40,637 bases of DNA from Clostridiales bacterium (GCA_022773945.1 JALFNS010000019.1:1-40637), one strand, 5' to 3'; shown: positions 31,081 to 40,257, counted from the stretch's first letter. Numbers and translations: made by a program. Notes: generated by a model from the sequence alone, not told the origin.

Positions 31081-32202
31081 ATGATAAACATTGAAATCAA
31101 CACATCTTCAAGATACGAGGTTCTCATGGGAGAGGGCCTTCTGGAGAGCTCGGGGGACATTGTCTGCCGGGCGCTGGGGCTCAGCTCGGGTGAGGGTACG
31201 CGTCTGGGTATTATTTCCGACGAGAACGTGACCCGGATCTACGGGGGCGATGACAGCATTCTCGCCGGCAGTCTGCGCGATGCAGGCTTCTCCGTTCACT
31301 GCTTTTCCTTCCCCGGAGGGGAGCATAACAAGAATCTCGACACCGTATCTAATATAACGGATTTTCTCTGCGAGAATCATTTCACCAGATCCGATGCCCT
31401 CGTGGCATTCGGCGGCGGCATTACCGGTGACATTACGGGCTTTGCCGCTTCAATCTACATGCGGGGAATCCCTTTCATTCAGGTGCCTTCGACGCTCCTT
31501 TCGGCGGTGGATTCATCCGTCGGGGGCAAGACAGGCGTCAACAACAGCTACGGCAAAAACCTCATCGGGGCATTTCATCAGCCGGAGGCTGTAATCTTCG
31601 ACCCGACACTTCTGAAAACTCTCAGCCGGGACCTTCTCCTGGACGGCATGGCGGAGATGCTCAAGGCCGGCTTTATCGGCGACATGAGCATAGTATCCGA
31701 GGCTGTCGACTTCGGAGAAAGACTGCTGTCCGATGGTGAGAATCTCACCCGACTGGCCGCAAAGGCCGTAGCCGTGAAGCGCGACATCGTCGCAGAGGAC
31801 GAAAAGGAGAAAGGCAATCGCCGTCTTCTCAATCTGGGCCACACCATAGCCCACTCCATCGAAACACTCAGTGACTTCAGCATCAGCCACGGACACGCTG
31901 TGGCAATGGGCATGAGAATTATAGCTAGAGCAGCTGCTGCGCAGGGCTGGACCGACCCCGCCGCAGGGGATATGCCGCAGATAACGGATGAGGTTCTGAA
32001 CGCCTTCGCCTTCCCGGAAATTCCGGACTTCAGCGCGGAGGATCTGACCCGCATAGCACTTCACGACAAGAAGGCTCACGGAGGCAGTGTAAGTATCGTC
32101 TACCCTTACCGCCCCGGCGAATGCAGGATAATAGATGTAGAAAACAATCGCCTGGAGGCGGTCATCGCTTCCGGACTTTGCACATATGGGAAGGAACGCT
32201 AA
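31081..32202 (+). CDS. aroB: 3-dehydroquinate synthase
   Basis: Second step of the shikimate pathway: DAHP to 3-dehydroquinate, NAD- and metal-dependent. 373 residues. Motifs: FPGGEHNKNLDTV, ALVAFGGGITGDITGFAASIYMRGIPFIQVPSTLLSAVDSSVGGKTGVN (given in part: GGGITGD, VPSTLLS, GGKTGVN), KNLIGAFHQPEAV, and the metal ligands in LLNLGHTIAHSIE and ISHGHAVAMGM. Followed after 3 nt by the aroC-E-K fusion, so the two genes together encode four of the seven shikimate-pathway activities. Confidence 0.95.
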   Translation: MINIEINTSSRYEVLMGEGLLESSGDIVCRALGLSSGEGTRLGIISDENVTRIYGGDDSILAGSLRDAGFSVHCFSFPGGEHNKNLDTVSNITDFLCENHFTRSDALVAFGGGITGDITGFAASIYMRGIPFIQVPSTLLSAVDSSVGGKTGVNNSYGKNLIGAFHQPEAVIFDPTLLKTLSRDLLLDGMAEMLKAGFIGDMSIVSEAVDFGERLLSDGENLTRLAAKAVAVKRDIVAEDEKEKGNRRLLNLGHTIAHSIETLSDFSISHGHAVAMGMRIIARAAAAQGWTDPAAGDMPQITDEVLNAFAFPEIPDFSAEDLTRIALHDKKAHGGSVSIVYPYRPGECRIIDVENNRLEAVIASGLCTYGKER

Positions 32203-32205
32203 TTT

Positions 32206-34533
32206 ATGAAATCAACTTTCGGGAACAGACTCAAGGTCTCCGTATGGGGAGGCTCGCACGAACCTTGCATCGGAGCGGACATCACCGGGCTGCCGGCCGG
32301 TTTCGCCATTGACATGAACCGGCTGAAGGCTTTCATGAAGCTGCGCGCGCCGGGAAACAGCCCTTTCACCACGAAACGAAAGGAGCCGGACATTCCCGTG
32401 CCGACGGCAGGTTTCAAACGCACCGATGATGCGACTATAGTAACGACAGGGGAAACCCTTTCTTTTATAATTGAGAACAAGGATGCCCGCAGCCGGGACT
32501 ACAGCCTGTTTCAGAACATGCCGCGGCCGGGCCATGCGGACTATACCGCGCGCCTGCGTTACGGTGACGAACTGAACATGAGCGGCGGCGGACCTTTTAG
32601 CGGCAGAATGACCGCACCCCTCTGCATTGCCGGAGGTGTGGCGCTCCAGCTGCTGGAAACCTTCGGAATCAGGATTTCTTCACGCATTGATTCTATAGCG
32701 GGAGTCGAAAACGATTCCGATTCCGCAGGCGCAGATGTGAGCGACGATATAGCAATGACAATATTGGATGCTCAGCGCCGGGGCGATACAGTGGGCGGAA
32801 TCGTGGAATGCACCGCTGAAGGCGTGCCTGCAGGTATAGGCGGCACCATGTACGACGGCCTGGAAAGCCGTCTGTCCGAGATTTTCTTCGGTATTCCCGC
32901 CGTTAAGGGCGTGGAGTTCGGTGCAGGCTTCAGGGCAGCTTCTCTCCACGGTTCGGAAAACAATGACGTATTCTATCTGGCAGGCAGTGAGATTAAAACC
33001 GAATCCAACAACGCCGGCGGAATTCTAGGCGGTATTTCCGACGGAATGCCTATCGTAGCCCGGGTTGCTTTCAAACCGGCTCCTTCCGTGTCCATGCCGC
33101 AGAAGACTCTGAACCTGGCTTCGGGAAACCAGGAGTGGCTGCGGATTCCGGGCAGACACGATCCTTGTATCGTAATACGTGCCGTCCCGGTGGTATCGGC
33201 TGCCATGGCGCTGGGACTTCTGGACAGCATTCTTCTGATAAACAGCGATGTCCCTGAGGACAGGAGACTATTCGGACTGGTGGGTCACCCGCTGACTCAC
33301 AGCTTTTCCAAGGAGATTCATGAGGCCCTCGGAGAGTACAATTACAGCCTGCTCAGCGTGAAGCCTTCACAGCTCAGCGCTCTTCTGGAGAAGCGCTTCT
33401 TCTCCGGACTCAACGTTACTATCCCGTATAAGCAGGATGTTATGGCATTTTGCGACAGGATAACTCCGCAGGCGGAGGCTATCGGTGCGGTGAACACTCT
33501 CTACCGTGAGGAAGTCACCAATCCGGACGGCAGGACGGAGAAGCTGGTGGTCGGCCACAACACTGACTACGACGGCTTCCTCTACGCTGCAGACAGAGCG
33601 GGCATCGACTTCACGGGCCGCTGCGTTCTCGTTCTCGGCAGCGGCGGTACATCGCGCACCGTTCGCAAAGCCCTCGCTGACAGGCAGGCCGCCCGTGTAT
33701 ACGTGGCTTCCCGTCATGTTCCCGAGGCCGATCTCGCCATCGATACAGGTTTCGTCTCCTACGAGGACCTGCCGGGGCTGGCTGATGAAATCGAGATAAT
33801 AGTGAACACGACTCCTGTGGGCACCTATCCGGATACGGGCAGATCCGTCGTTTCTCTCGACGACTTCCCTGCCTGCAAAGGCGTGTTCGATGTGATATAC
33901 AATCCGTTCAGAACGCCTCTGGTGGCTCAGGCTGAGGCTCGCGGCATTCCTGCCACTAACGGGCTGCCTATGCTGGTGGCTCAGGCCACAGCGGCCGCCG
34001 GTTACTTCCTGGGAACTCCGGGCGCTTATGAAGACAGAAACGAGGAGATTATCGAGCTCCTCCGCCATAAGATGGGCAACATCGTTCTCATCGGAATGCC
34101 GGGCTGCGGCAAAACCACTGCCGGCAAGGCTCTGGCCCGGGTAACCGGTCTGAAATTCAAAGATCTCGACGACGAAATCGCAGCCGGACACGAAAGCGGC
34201 AGCATTCCTGAAATCTTCGCCCTCGAAGGAGAATCAGGCTTCCGCGACAGAGAATCCTCCGTCGCAGCCGCCTTCGGCAAAGAGCACGGACAGGTTATCG
34301 CCACAGGCGGCGGTGTAATTCTCAGGGAGGAGAATATGCAGGCCCTCCGCCAGAACGGCACGATTATATGGATTCGCCGCCCTCTCGAGGAGCTGGCAAC
34401 TCAGGGCCGTCCCCTCTCCACCGGAGAGGATGCACTTCGTGAAATGTACGAAGAGCGCCGCCCTCTCTATGAGAAGTATGCCGATATGGTATTCGACAGC
34501 ACCCAGCTTCTGGGACTGCTTTCGGTGCTGTAG
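32206..34533 (+). CDS. Trifunctional AroC-AroE-AroK fusion: chorismate synthase, shikimate dehydrogenase, shikimate kinase
   Basis: 775-residue single frame with three catalytic modules. Residues 1-350: chorismate synthase (VWGGSHEPCIGADITG; RAPGNSPFTTKRKEPDIP; RPGHADYT; MSGGGPFSGRMTA; GRHDPCIVIRAVPV). Residues 354-612: shikimate dehydrogenase (GHPLTHSFSK; NVTIPYKQD with catalytic Lys409; GAVNTLY; HNTDYDGF with Asp454; LGSGGTSRTV; NTTPVGTYPDTG; NGLPMLVAQA). Residues 622-775: shikimate kinase (P-loop GMPGCGKTTAGKALA 630-644; DLDDEIAAG; FRDRES; TGGGVI; QGRPLS). Each active-site motif is present. The kinase is about 150 residues and lacks the usual last helix. The order of modules is not the order of reactions. 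There is no internal stop, linker repeat or frameshift, so the fusion looks genuine. AroE-AroK fusions are known; I do not recall this triple arrangement. Confidence 0.93.
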   Translation: MKSTFGNRLKVSVWGGSHEPCIGADITGLPAGFAIDMNRLKAFMKLRAPGNSPFTTKRKEPDIPVPTAGFKRTDDATIVTTGETLSFIIENKDARSRDYSLFQNMPRPGHADYTARLRYGDELNMSGGGPFSGRMTAPLCIAGGVALQLLETFGIRISSRIDSIAGVENDSDSAGADVSDDIAMTILDAQRRGDTVGGIVECTAEGVPAGIGGTMYDGLESRLSEIFFGIPAVKGVEFGAGFRAASLHGSENNDVFYLAGSEIKTESNNAGGILGGISDGMPIVARVAFKPAPSVSMPQKTLNLASGNQEWLRIPGRHDPCIVIRAVPVVSAAMALGLLDSILLINSDVPEDRRLFGLVGHPLTHSFSKEIHEALGEYNYSLLSVKPSQLSALLEKRFFSGLNVTIPYKQDVMAFCDRITPQAEAIGAVNTLYREEVTNPDGRTEKLVVGHNTDYDGFLYAADRAGIDFTGRCVLVLGSGGTSRTVRKALADRQAARVYVASRHVPEADLAIDTGFVSYEDLPGLADEIEIIVNTTPVGTYPDTGRSVVSLDDFPACKGVFDVIYNPFRTPLVAQAEARGIPATNGLPMLVAQATAAAGYFLGTPGAYEDRNEEIIELLRHKMGNIVLIGMPGCGKTTAGKALARVTGLKFKDLDDEIAAGHESGSIPEIFALEGESGFRDRESSVAAAFGKEHGQVIATGGGVILREENMQALRQNGTIIWIRRPLEELATQGRPLSTGEDALREMYEERRPLYEKYADMVFDSTQLLGLLSVL

Positions 34534-34538
34534 GAAAT

Positions 34539-34575
34539 AAAATAGAGGTGCATCTCAACATGCAACCTCTATTTT
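34539..34575. terminator. Bidirectional terminator between the aro fusion and tatD
   Basis: AAATAGAGGT/ACCTCTATTT stem extended by GCA/TGC pairs around a short loop, with seven T on the plus strand and TATTTTATTT on the minus strand. Confidence 0.85.
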
Positions 34576-34582
34576 TTTGACA

Positions 34583-35398
34583 TTATATTCCGAAGAATCG
34601 TTCCGCGTTGGCTTTGGTCGCGGCGGCGGCTTCCTCTTCGCTGATGCCTTTGATGAGGGCTATGCGCCTGACCGTGTGCTCTATGTATGGCGACTTGTTA
34701 GGCTTGCCTCTGTGAGGCACGGGCGTCAGATATGGCGCGTCCGTCTCGGCCAGGAGATACTCCATCGGCACCGCTTCAACAACGGCCACGGTTTTCTTGT
34801 TGTTCTTGTAGGTAACCGGGCCGGCCACACTGATGGTGGCGCCTTTTTTAATGTATTCCAGGGCCAGCTCCTTGCTTCCGCTGAAGCAGTGAAGCAGAAC
34901 TCTAGCATCGCCCTCGCCCTTCGGTCCGGGCGGGAAGCAGGCTTTTCTCTCGTCTGAGAAGGCACCTTCCTCCGTCAGTATATCCATGACCTCACCATCC
35001 GCCTCGCGGGCGTGAATGACTATTGGCTTTTGTAGGTCGAGGGCCAGGCGGATCTGCCTGCGGAACCACTCCCGCTGCACGTCTCGGGGACTTATGTCGT
35101 AATGAAAGTCCAGCCCGATTTCGCCTATGGCGACGACCTTGTCCTCGCCGACCATTTCCCTAATCTCGAGAAGCTTCTCCTCGGTCATCTCCTGAGCGTC
35201 GTGAGGGTGGCAGCCCACGGCGGCGTAGCACCAGCTGTATTTGCGGGCGTGGTCCACGGCCATCCGTGAGCTCTCAATATCGAATCCTATATCCACCACC
35301 TCGTCCACCGGTGAAGCCTCAATCTCTCTGATGAGCGCCTCCCGCTCCTCGCGGCTGTAATCCTCGTTGTTTATATGTGTGTGTGAATCAAAATACAT
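34583..35398 (-). CDS. tatD: TatD-family metal-dependent DNase/hydrolase
   Basis: 271-residue TIM-barrel hydrolase of the TatD/YcfH type. Metal ligands are visible in FDSHTHIN at the start, GEIGLDFHYD, VIHAREADGE, LLHCFSGSKELA and ETDAPYLTP. Family members have 3'-5' exonuclease or D-aminoacyl-tRNA-related activities; which applies here cannot be said. ACAGGAGG precedes the ATG and an extended -10 TGG-TAGAAT (35426-35418) lies just upstream, within the short gap after the repeat protein gene. Confidence 0.93.
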   Translation of the reverse strand: MYFDSHTHINNEDYSREEREALIREIEASPVDEVVDIGFDIESSRMAVDHARKYSWCYAAVGCHPHDAQEMTEEKLLEIREMVGEDKVVAIGEIGLDFHYDISPRDVQREWFRRQIRLALDLQKPIVIHAREADGEVMDILTEEGAFSDERKACFPPGPKGEGDARVLLHCFSGSKELALEYIKKGATISVAGPVTYKNNKKTVAVVEAVPMEYLLAETDAPYLTPVPHRGKPNKSPYIEHTVRRIALIKGISEEEAAAATKANAERFFGI

Positions 35399-35417
35399 TT
35401 GGTTTCCTCCTGTACTG

Positions 35418-35426
35418 ATTCTACCA
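35418..35426 (-). promoter_or_regulatory. Extended -10 promoter of tatD
   Basis: TGG-TAGAAT, 20 bp before the ATG; possible weak -35 TAACAA 16 bp further up. Confidence 0.5.
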
Positions 35427-35442
35427 CATTGACGGCTGTTTG

Positions 35443-37533
35443 TTATCTGGTTTTAACTGTTTTAACCTTGCTCCAGCCGGAGAAATACTTGACTCCGGAA
35501 ACCGTCTTGTATGTTCTCACCTGAACGTAGTACTTTTTCTTGGACTTGAGCTTCTTCACCGTCTTTGATGTTGTCTTGTAGCCCTTGGCCATCCTGTACT
35601 TGGCACCGGTCATCTTAGGAGATGTTGAGTACCTGATCTGATATCCGGTAACCTGCTTGGTTCTCTTCTTCCACTTCACTTTGAAGCTCTTCTTGCCCTT
35701 GGTAAGCTTGGTTATCGGTGTCATGTTCGGATTGATCTTGAACTCGCAAGTCTTCGTGCCAGTGTAGTCACCCTTGAAGGTTACCGTCACCTTGTACTTG
35801 CCTACATTCTTCCTGCCGGAGGAATATGAAACGGTATAATCCTTGTCCTTCACAAGATTGTTGCCGGCGGCATCCTTCACTGTAACAGCCGGAGTCTTCA
35901 CCGTGCCTCTGTATGCGTATGACGTTGCCGCGAGGCTGACACTGCTGATGGCAGGAATCTCCTTAGCCTCCATCTCGTAGTCGCAGACACTACACTTCTT
36001 CACTGCCTTACCAGCCTTGTTGAGTCCGGCCGCTTCGTTAACCTGCCAGTCGCCGGCATGCTCATGAACCGGACATCCGCAAACCGTACAGACGCCATCC
36101 ACCATGCTGTGTTTACATTTCTGTGTTTTCTCACAGCCCGGAGTCGTGCAGGTTCTGCTGTGGTATCTGGCATTCTGATATTTCCACTCCGAATAGCTGT
36201 GAATGTGCGTTCCCTCTCCCATGTATTTATGGCATACATCGCAGAAGTCATCGCCATTGGTATCCTTATGTTCTCCCACATCTGATATTTTAACTATGCA
36301 GCCGGGCTCCAGGCAGTACTTAAAGTGGCATCCCGGCGCCAGCTCGTCATACATGTCAAAATCGTTGGTTGAATAATAGTAATTTGTTGACCACTTATGT
36401 ACGTGAGGAGTAGTTGCCTCTCCGCTCTCATCTTCATAGCCGCATATTCTACATTTCTCACCGGCCTCATCGTATTCATGAGCTTCGCACTTGCACTCTC
36501 CACATTCGCTGCATTCATAATAATGCTTACCGTAAGCATACTCATATGGCAATTCTAAATCACTGAGACTTGCGGCATCTACCAATTGCCAGTTATGACC
36601 GCCTTCCTTAGCACCACACACTGTACATGTTCCTTTTTCGTATGTGTGTGCAGCCTCGCTTCCCGGCTTCGGCTCCGCGCAGTACCAGTCCTCATCCTCA
36701 TCATAGCAGTACTGGCACACGAGATAATGCTCTTCACAGTTCCAGCCGTATTTGCCGGATTCCCAGATATGTTCATGAGGTTCATCAACATACTCAAAGC
36801 ATTTATCACACTCTCCGTCTTTATCTGCATCTACATGCTTCTCGATATCATACTCTTCCCCACATACCGAACATACCTTGCTATGGTTTTCGTCATCGTA
36901 ATAATACCATTCTATATTTCCATCTACATCTGTATAAGGAATATGCTCCTTGTGAATGCTTGGATCTACATATCCACAGAGATCGCAGAGTCCGTTTTCG
37001 TCAAAGTCATGATTCTCCAAACCCTTAATCTCGCCGCAATCAACATCTTCGCAATACCACCAGTGCTGTGTAGCATCATAATCGAAGCCTGCCCATGAGT
37101 GTACGTGACCGCTACCGTTCGGATTGTATTCTTCGTCGCACTTGTCACAGTAGCCGTCTCCGTTATCATCTACATGATTCTCGATGTCATATTCTTCATA
37201 GCATTTCGGACATACTTTACAGTGACGTTTCGAGTCCAAATAAAACCAATCCGAATCCCCGTGTGTATGCGTCGGACCTACATATTCACAGCTTTCACAA
37301 ATCCCGTCATCATTGAATTCGTGCTCTCCTTCATCCGTTATCGCATCACATCCTTCATCTTCGCAAGCCCTCCAGTGCTTAGTATCGTCATACTCATACA
37401 AGACAGACCACTCATGTTCGGCTTCGTCTCCATCATCAGCATCAACTGTTTCTTTAACAGTTATTGCTTCGCTGCTTTCATTCTGTTCCGTCGCGTCATC
37501 CGCCGCAAAGGCTATCATAGGCGTCATAGTCAC
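35443..37533 (-). CDS. Secreted His/Cys-module protein with Ig-like and FnIII-like C-terminus (start codon problem)
   Basis: 696 residues from the first available start (GTG 37533). About nine modules of 50-65 residues (roughly 40-520) each carry HxH or HxW plus CxxC pairs, such as GYCDKCDEEY, GLCDLCGYVDP, GECDKCFEYV and DFCDVCHKYM; some include Ca-loop-like DDNGDGYCD. They look zinc- and/or calcium-binding. Next comes an Ig-like repeat (DKDYTVSYSSGRKNVGKYKV) and a Lys-rich FnIII-like tail ending KVKTVKTR, without a sorting signal. The hydrophobic part of a signal peptide (LFAFFLSLAVAVTMTPMIAFAADD) is in frame but begins upstream of any good start codon; a stop lies 48 bases upstream of the GTG. 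See findings: it may be a frameshifted or decaying gene. Function unknown; probably surface-associated. Confidence 0.65.
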   Translation of the reverse strand: MTMTPMIAFAADDATEQNESSEAITVKETVDADDGDEAEHEWSVLYEYDDTKHWRACEDEGCDAITDEGEHEFNDDGICESCEYVGPTHTHGDSDWFYLDSKRHCKVCPKCYEEYDIENHVDDNGDGYCDKCDEEYNPNGSGHVHSWAGFDYDATQHWWYCEDVDCGEIKGLENHDFDENGLCDLCGYVDPSIHKEHIPYTDVDGNIEWYYYDDENHSKVCSVCGEEYDIEKHVDADKDGECDKCFEYVDEPHEHIWESGKYGWNCEEHYLVCQYCYDEDEDWYCAEPKPGSEAAHTYEKGTCTVCGAKEGGHNWQLVDAASLSDLELPYEYAYGKHYYECSECGECKCEAHEYDEAGEKCRICGYEDESGEATTPHVHKWSTNYYYSTNDFDMYDELAPGCHFKYCLEPGCIVKISDVGEHKDTNGDDFCDVCHKYMGEGTHIHSYSEWKYQNARYHSRTCTTPGCEKTQKCKHSMVDGVCTVCGCPVHEHAGDWQVNEAAGLNKAGKAVKKCSVCDYEMEAKEIPAISSVSLAATSYAYRGTVKTPAVTVKDAAGNNLVKDKDYTVSYSSGRKNVGKYKVTVTFKGDYTGTKTCEFKINPNMTPITKLTKGKKSFKVKWKKRTKQVTGYQIRYSTSPKMTGAKYRMAKGYKTTSKTVKKLKSKKKYYVQVRTYKTVSGVKYFSGWSKVKTVKTR

Positions 37534-37584
37534 GGCTACGGCCAGGCTCAGGAAGAAAGCAAACAGGGGATTCCCTTTTTATGC

Positions 37585-37615
37585 AAAAAAAAACGGGCCT
37601 GGTTTCAAGCCCGTT
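37585..37615 (-). terminator. Terminator of the adhesin gene
   Basis: AACGGGC/GCCCGTT stem (37609-37615, 37592-37598) with a 10-nt loop and nine T on the minus strand. The following gene begins within a few bases of the T-run. Confidence 0.88.
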
Positions 37616-37635
37616 TTCTATCATTTATATAACTT

Positions 37636-40257
37636 CTATTTCTCGTATCTTCTTCTTCCTAATGTGAGGGTCAGGATTGCTGCCAGAAGTGTGGCCAGAC
37701 ACATGCCTATGAGCAAAGGCAGTCTAGTGTTGTCTCCTGTCTGAGCGTTGTCATCGGTGCCGCCTTCAGGCTTTGGTTCTACAAACTTCACTGTCTGATC
37801 CTGATTGTCGATTTCCTGGTGGCTGCCTACCAGCACCGGATTTTGCGGGTTGGTGATGTCATAAAGCACCTCGTAGGTTACCAGCGTTTTGCCTGCCAGG
37901 TCGTTGGCGTTGAATGTGAAGTCCAGGGTAATCTCCATGTTCTCGCTGTCGGCGGTGAACTTCTTGGTGACTTCCACCGGAGTGCCACCTACCGTGAGGA
38001 TTTCGCCGGTCTCCTTGTCAACCTGCCAGCCGCGGAGCTCGTACTCTGTTCCCGGTGTCAGCCCGGTGAGAAGAACCTTGTCGCTGATGGTTGCCTCGTT
38101 GTCGGCTGTCAGCTGCTTGTCGCCGTCCTCCTTATCCGTTGCTGTGGTGTGGAGGTCGACCTTGTAGTCGTTGTTTATGGTGCCTAGGTTCAGCGTCTTG
38201 CCGTTGTCCTCTGCTGAAATCGCGAACTCGATAGGCTTGATGAGCTTCATGCCCGCGTTGGCATCGCACTCCTTCTCAACCAGCTTGTACGAACCGTACG
38301 GGAGAGCTCCCGTCTCACCGGCCTTTGCTGTGGTGAAGTGTCCCTTCGTATCGGCAACGACTTCCATCTTGAAGTTCGGGTCGCTTACTCCCTGAATTTC
38401 GAAGGTTACGTTGGCAAGCGGCGTGTCGGTTCCTTCAATCACCTTGGTACCCTCAACGTTACCGAGGATTACCTGGTTGGCAAAGGCCAAGTCGCTTCCA
38501 TTATTCTCATTAGAAACTGATACTATCTTATTGTCTTCAGTTATGCTGAAGGTTTTGCCCTCGTCGTTGCCCAGGAGGTATCCGGTCGGCGCTGCGGTTT
38601 CCTTAATCAGATACTCGCCGTAAGGCAACTCGTTGATGTCTGTTGATGCTGTTCCGTCTGCGCCTGTAACGATTTTATTAACCGCTTCTTCTGAAAACTG
38701 GCCTGTTGAGGCGTCTTTAGCGTATATTGAGAACTCCGTTCCCATCAGAGTTGCGCCGCCCTGAGCATTGCTGCCGGTGTCCTTGTCAGTTTTCTTAACG
38801 GCTACACCGCCTTTGATAACGGTGTCTGTTACGGTAATCTGTGTGTTAACCGGTTCCTCGGACTGAGCAAGCGTGTTGGCATCAGCCTCGCTATCGTCTG
38901 TTCCGTATATATCTTCTATTCCGTTCTCACCAATATTGGCAATATATTTTGATCCCAGAACCTGATTGCCTTTGTACATAACGGGATCGTTATTGTAGCC
39001 TTCCGGAGCTGTTTTCTCTTCTACGGTTATTGTTCCCATAGGAAGATATATCTTACCGTCCTTCATAAGAGGATCATCGCCTTCTACTGAAGATGATACA
39101 ATGTGTGCCGCATCCAGTCTGGTTGAGTATCTGATGCTGTCTCCATCCTTATCAACTGTCGTCTTGGTTACCCATGTACGTGTCGGCTCCACGCCATTCA
39201 GCGAAGACGCATTCGGATAGTTACCTGCATAGTACTTCCATATGAACTGAGTGTTCTCCAGGGATGCCTCTCCCTGAGCAGTCGTTCCCGTGGATGCATC
39301 CTGTTTGTTGAAGCTTAAGGCCGGATCCGCCAGAACAGGTTCGTCGGAAACATGGATAATGTTAACCTTCTCATTTAACTCTGCCGCTTTAACTTCTATT
39401 ACTTCATCGTTTAATTCAAATCCCTGCGGCGGGGTTACTTCCTTTATATAGAATACCTTGCCGGGTATTTCCATCGGCAACGATTCTCCTTCTACATAAT
39501 CATCACCGTTTTCCTCTTTGTTACCTGTGCTGATTATTGCAACCTGGTTTTCCTCATTGCAGTCAGCATTTTTATATATGCTGTATTCTGCGTTGTCGAG
39601 ACTGTAATAAGAGTTACCGTCCGTTACTTCCGGCAATGTTGATTCCTTCTTGATTTTTATTTCTTTCTTCTCTGCCCAGAATCTGGCGACATCCTGAGAT
39701 TTACTTATCCCATCGGAATATACATAACCGTAGCAGAGATAGAGATCTTTATTTTCCTTTGCAAAAGTCTTTGCCGCTGCATAGACCTTTTCTTGTGTAT
39801 CCTTGGAAATATAATCATAACCAACATGTATGTCGCTGGCGCCCTGACCTGCTCCGCATTCCTCGAGAGTATTCCATACGATGCTTTGTTTCATATAGTA
39901 TTTCTGATTTGAATCTAAGTCTTTTACTTCTTTGTCGACATATTCTAATCGCAGAGCTATTTCGCTTAGTGTATCTCCACCATATTTACTAGCAGCGTTC
40001 TCCCTTTTCTTAACTGATGGTTGAAAATTATCTGCAATCTGCACACAATATGCCGTCTCGCCTTCTGCCAGCATCCAGCTCTCTTTATTGTAATTATGGG
40101 ATTTTCCGTCATGGTAGAACGAAACGGGAGCACCCACTCCATCTTTTGTTCCTGTAGAATACAAAGTCTCGTCCGCCGATACGAAGTCTGCCGGGATGGC
40201 ACTAAAAAAGGCCGCAACAAGTACCGCCATTAAAACTACCCTTAATTTTCTTCTCAT
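37636..40257 (-). CDS. Sortase-anchored thioester-domain adhesin with Cna-B/SpaA repeats
   Basis: 873-residue surface protein. Signal peptide 1-28 (MRRKLRVVLMAVLVAAFFSA, cleavage near VSA-DE). The N-terminal domain has a Cys-x-Gln-type segment, AYCVQIADNF (Cys71), and KQSIVWN (Gln124), the two halves of the internal thioester of TQXA/TED adhesins that can bond covalently to host amines. Several Cna-B/SpaA-like domains follow (KEVTPPQGFELND, VEEKTAPEGYNNDP, IKETAAPTGYLLGN), which often carry isopeptide bonds, then a VaFE-type repeat (DKEDGDKQL...TYEVLYDI). It ends in NAQTGDN, a hydrophobic helix and RRRYEK: a sorting signal of the NxQTG kind rather than LPXTG. No sortase gene is in view. AGGAAGG precedes the ATG. 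Confidence 0.9.
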   Translation of the reverse strand: MRRKLRVVLMAVLVAAFFSAIPADFVSADETLYSTGTKDGVGAPVSFYHDGKSHNYNKESWMLAEGETAYCVQIADNFQPSVKKRENAASKYGGDTLSEIALRLEYVDKEVKDLDSNQKYYMKQSIVWNTLEECGAGQGASDIHVGYDYISKDTQEKVYAAAKTFAKENKDLYLCYGYVYSDGISKSQDVARFWAEKKEIKIKKESTLPEVTDGNSYYSLDNAEYSIYKNADCNEENQVAIISTGNKEENGDDYVEGESLPMEIPGKVFYIKEVTPPQGFELNDEVIEVKAAELNEKVNIIHVSDEPVLADPALSFNKQDASTGTTAQGEASLENTQFIWKYYAGNYPNASSLNGVEPTRTWVTKTTVDKDGDSIRYSTRLDAAHIVSSSVEGDDPLMKDGKIYLPMGTITVEEKTAPEGYNNDPVMYKGNQVLGSKYIANIGENGIEDIYGTDDSEADANTLAQSEEPVNTQITVTDTVIKGGVAVKKTDKDTGSNAQGGATLMGTEFSIYAKDASTGQFSEEAVNKIVTGADGTASTDINELPYGEYLIKETAAPTGYLLGNDEGKTFSITEDNKIVSVSNENNGSDLAFANQVILGNVEGTKVIEGTDTPLANVTFEIQGVSDPNFKMEVVADTKGHFTTAKAGETGALPYGSYKLVEKECDANAGMKLIKPIEFAISAEDNGKTLNLGTINNDYKVDLHTTATDKEDGDKQLTADNEATISDKVLLTGLTPGTEYELRGWQVDKETGEILTVGGTPVEVTKKFTADSENMEITLDFTFNANDLAGKTLVTYEVLYDITNPQNPVLVGSHQEIDNQDQTVKFVEPKPEGGTDDNAQTGDNTRLPLLIGMCLATLLAAILTLTLGRRRYEK

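Noticed and set aside
31108-32079. Minus-strand frames opposite aroB
   Set aside because: Shadows of aroB, with no start signals.
33367-34191. 274-codon minus-strand frame
   Set aside because: Antisense shadow of the AroE/AroK modules.
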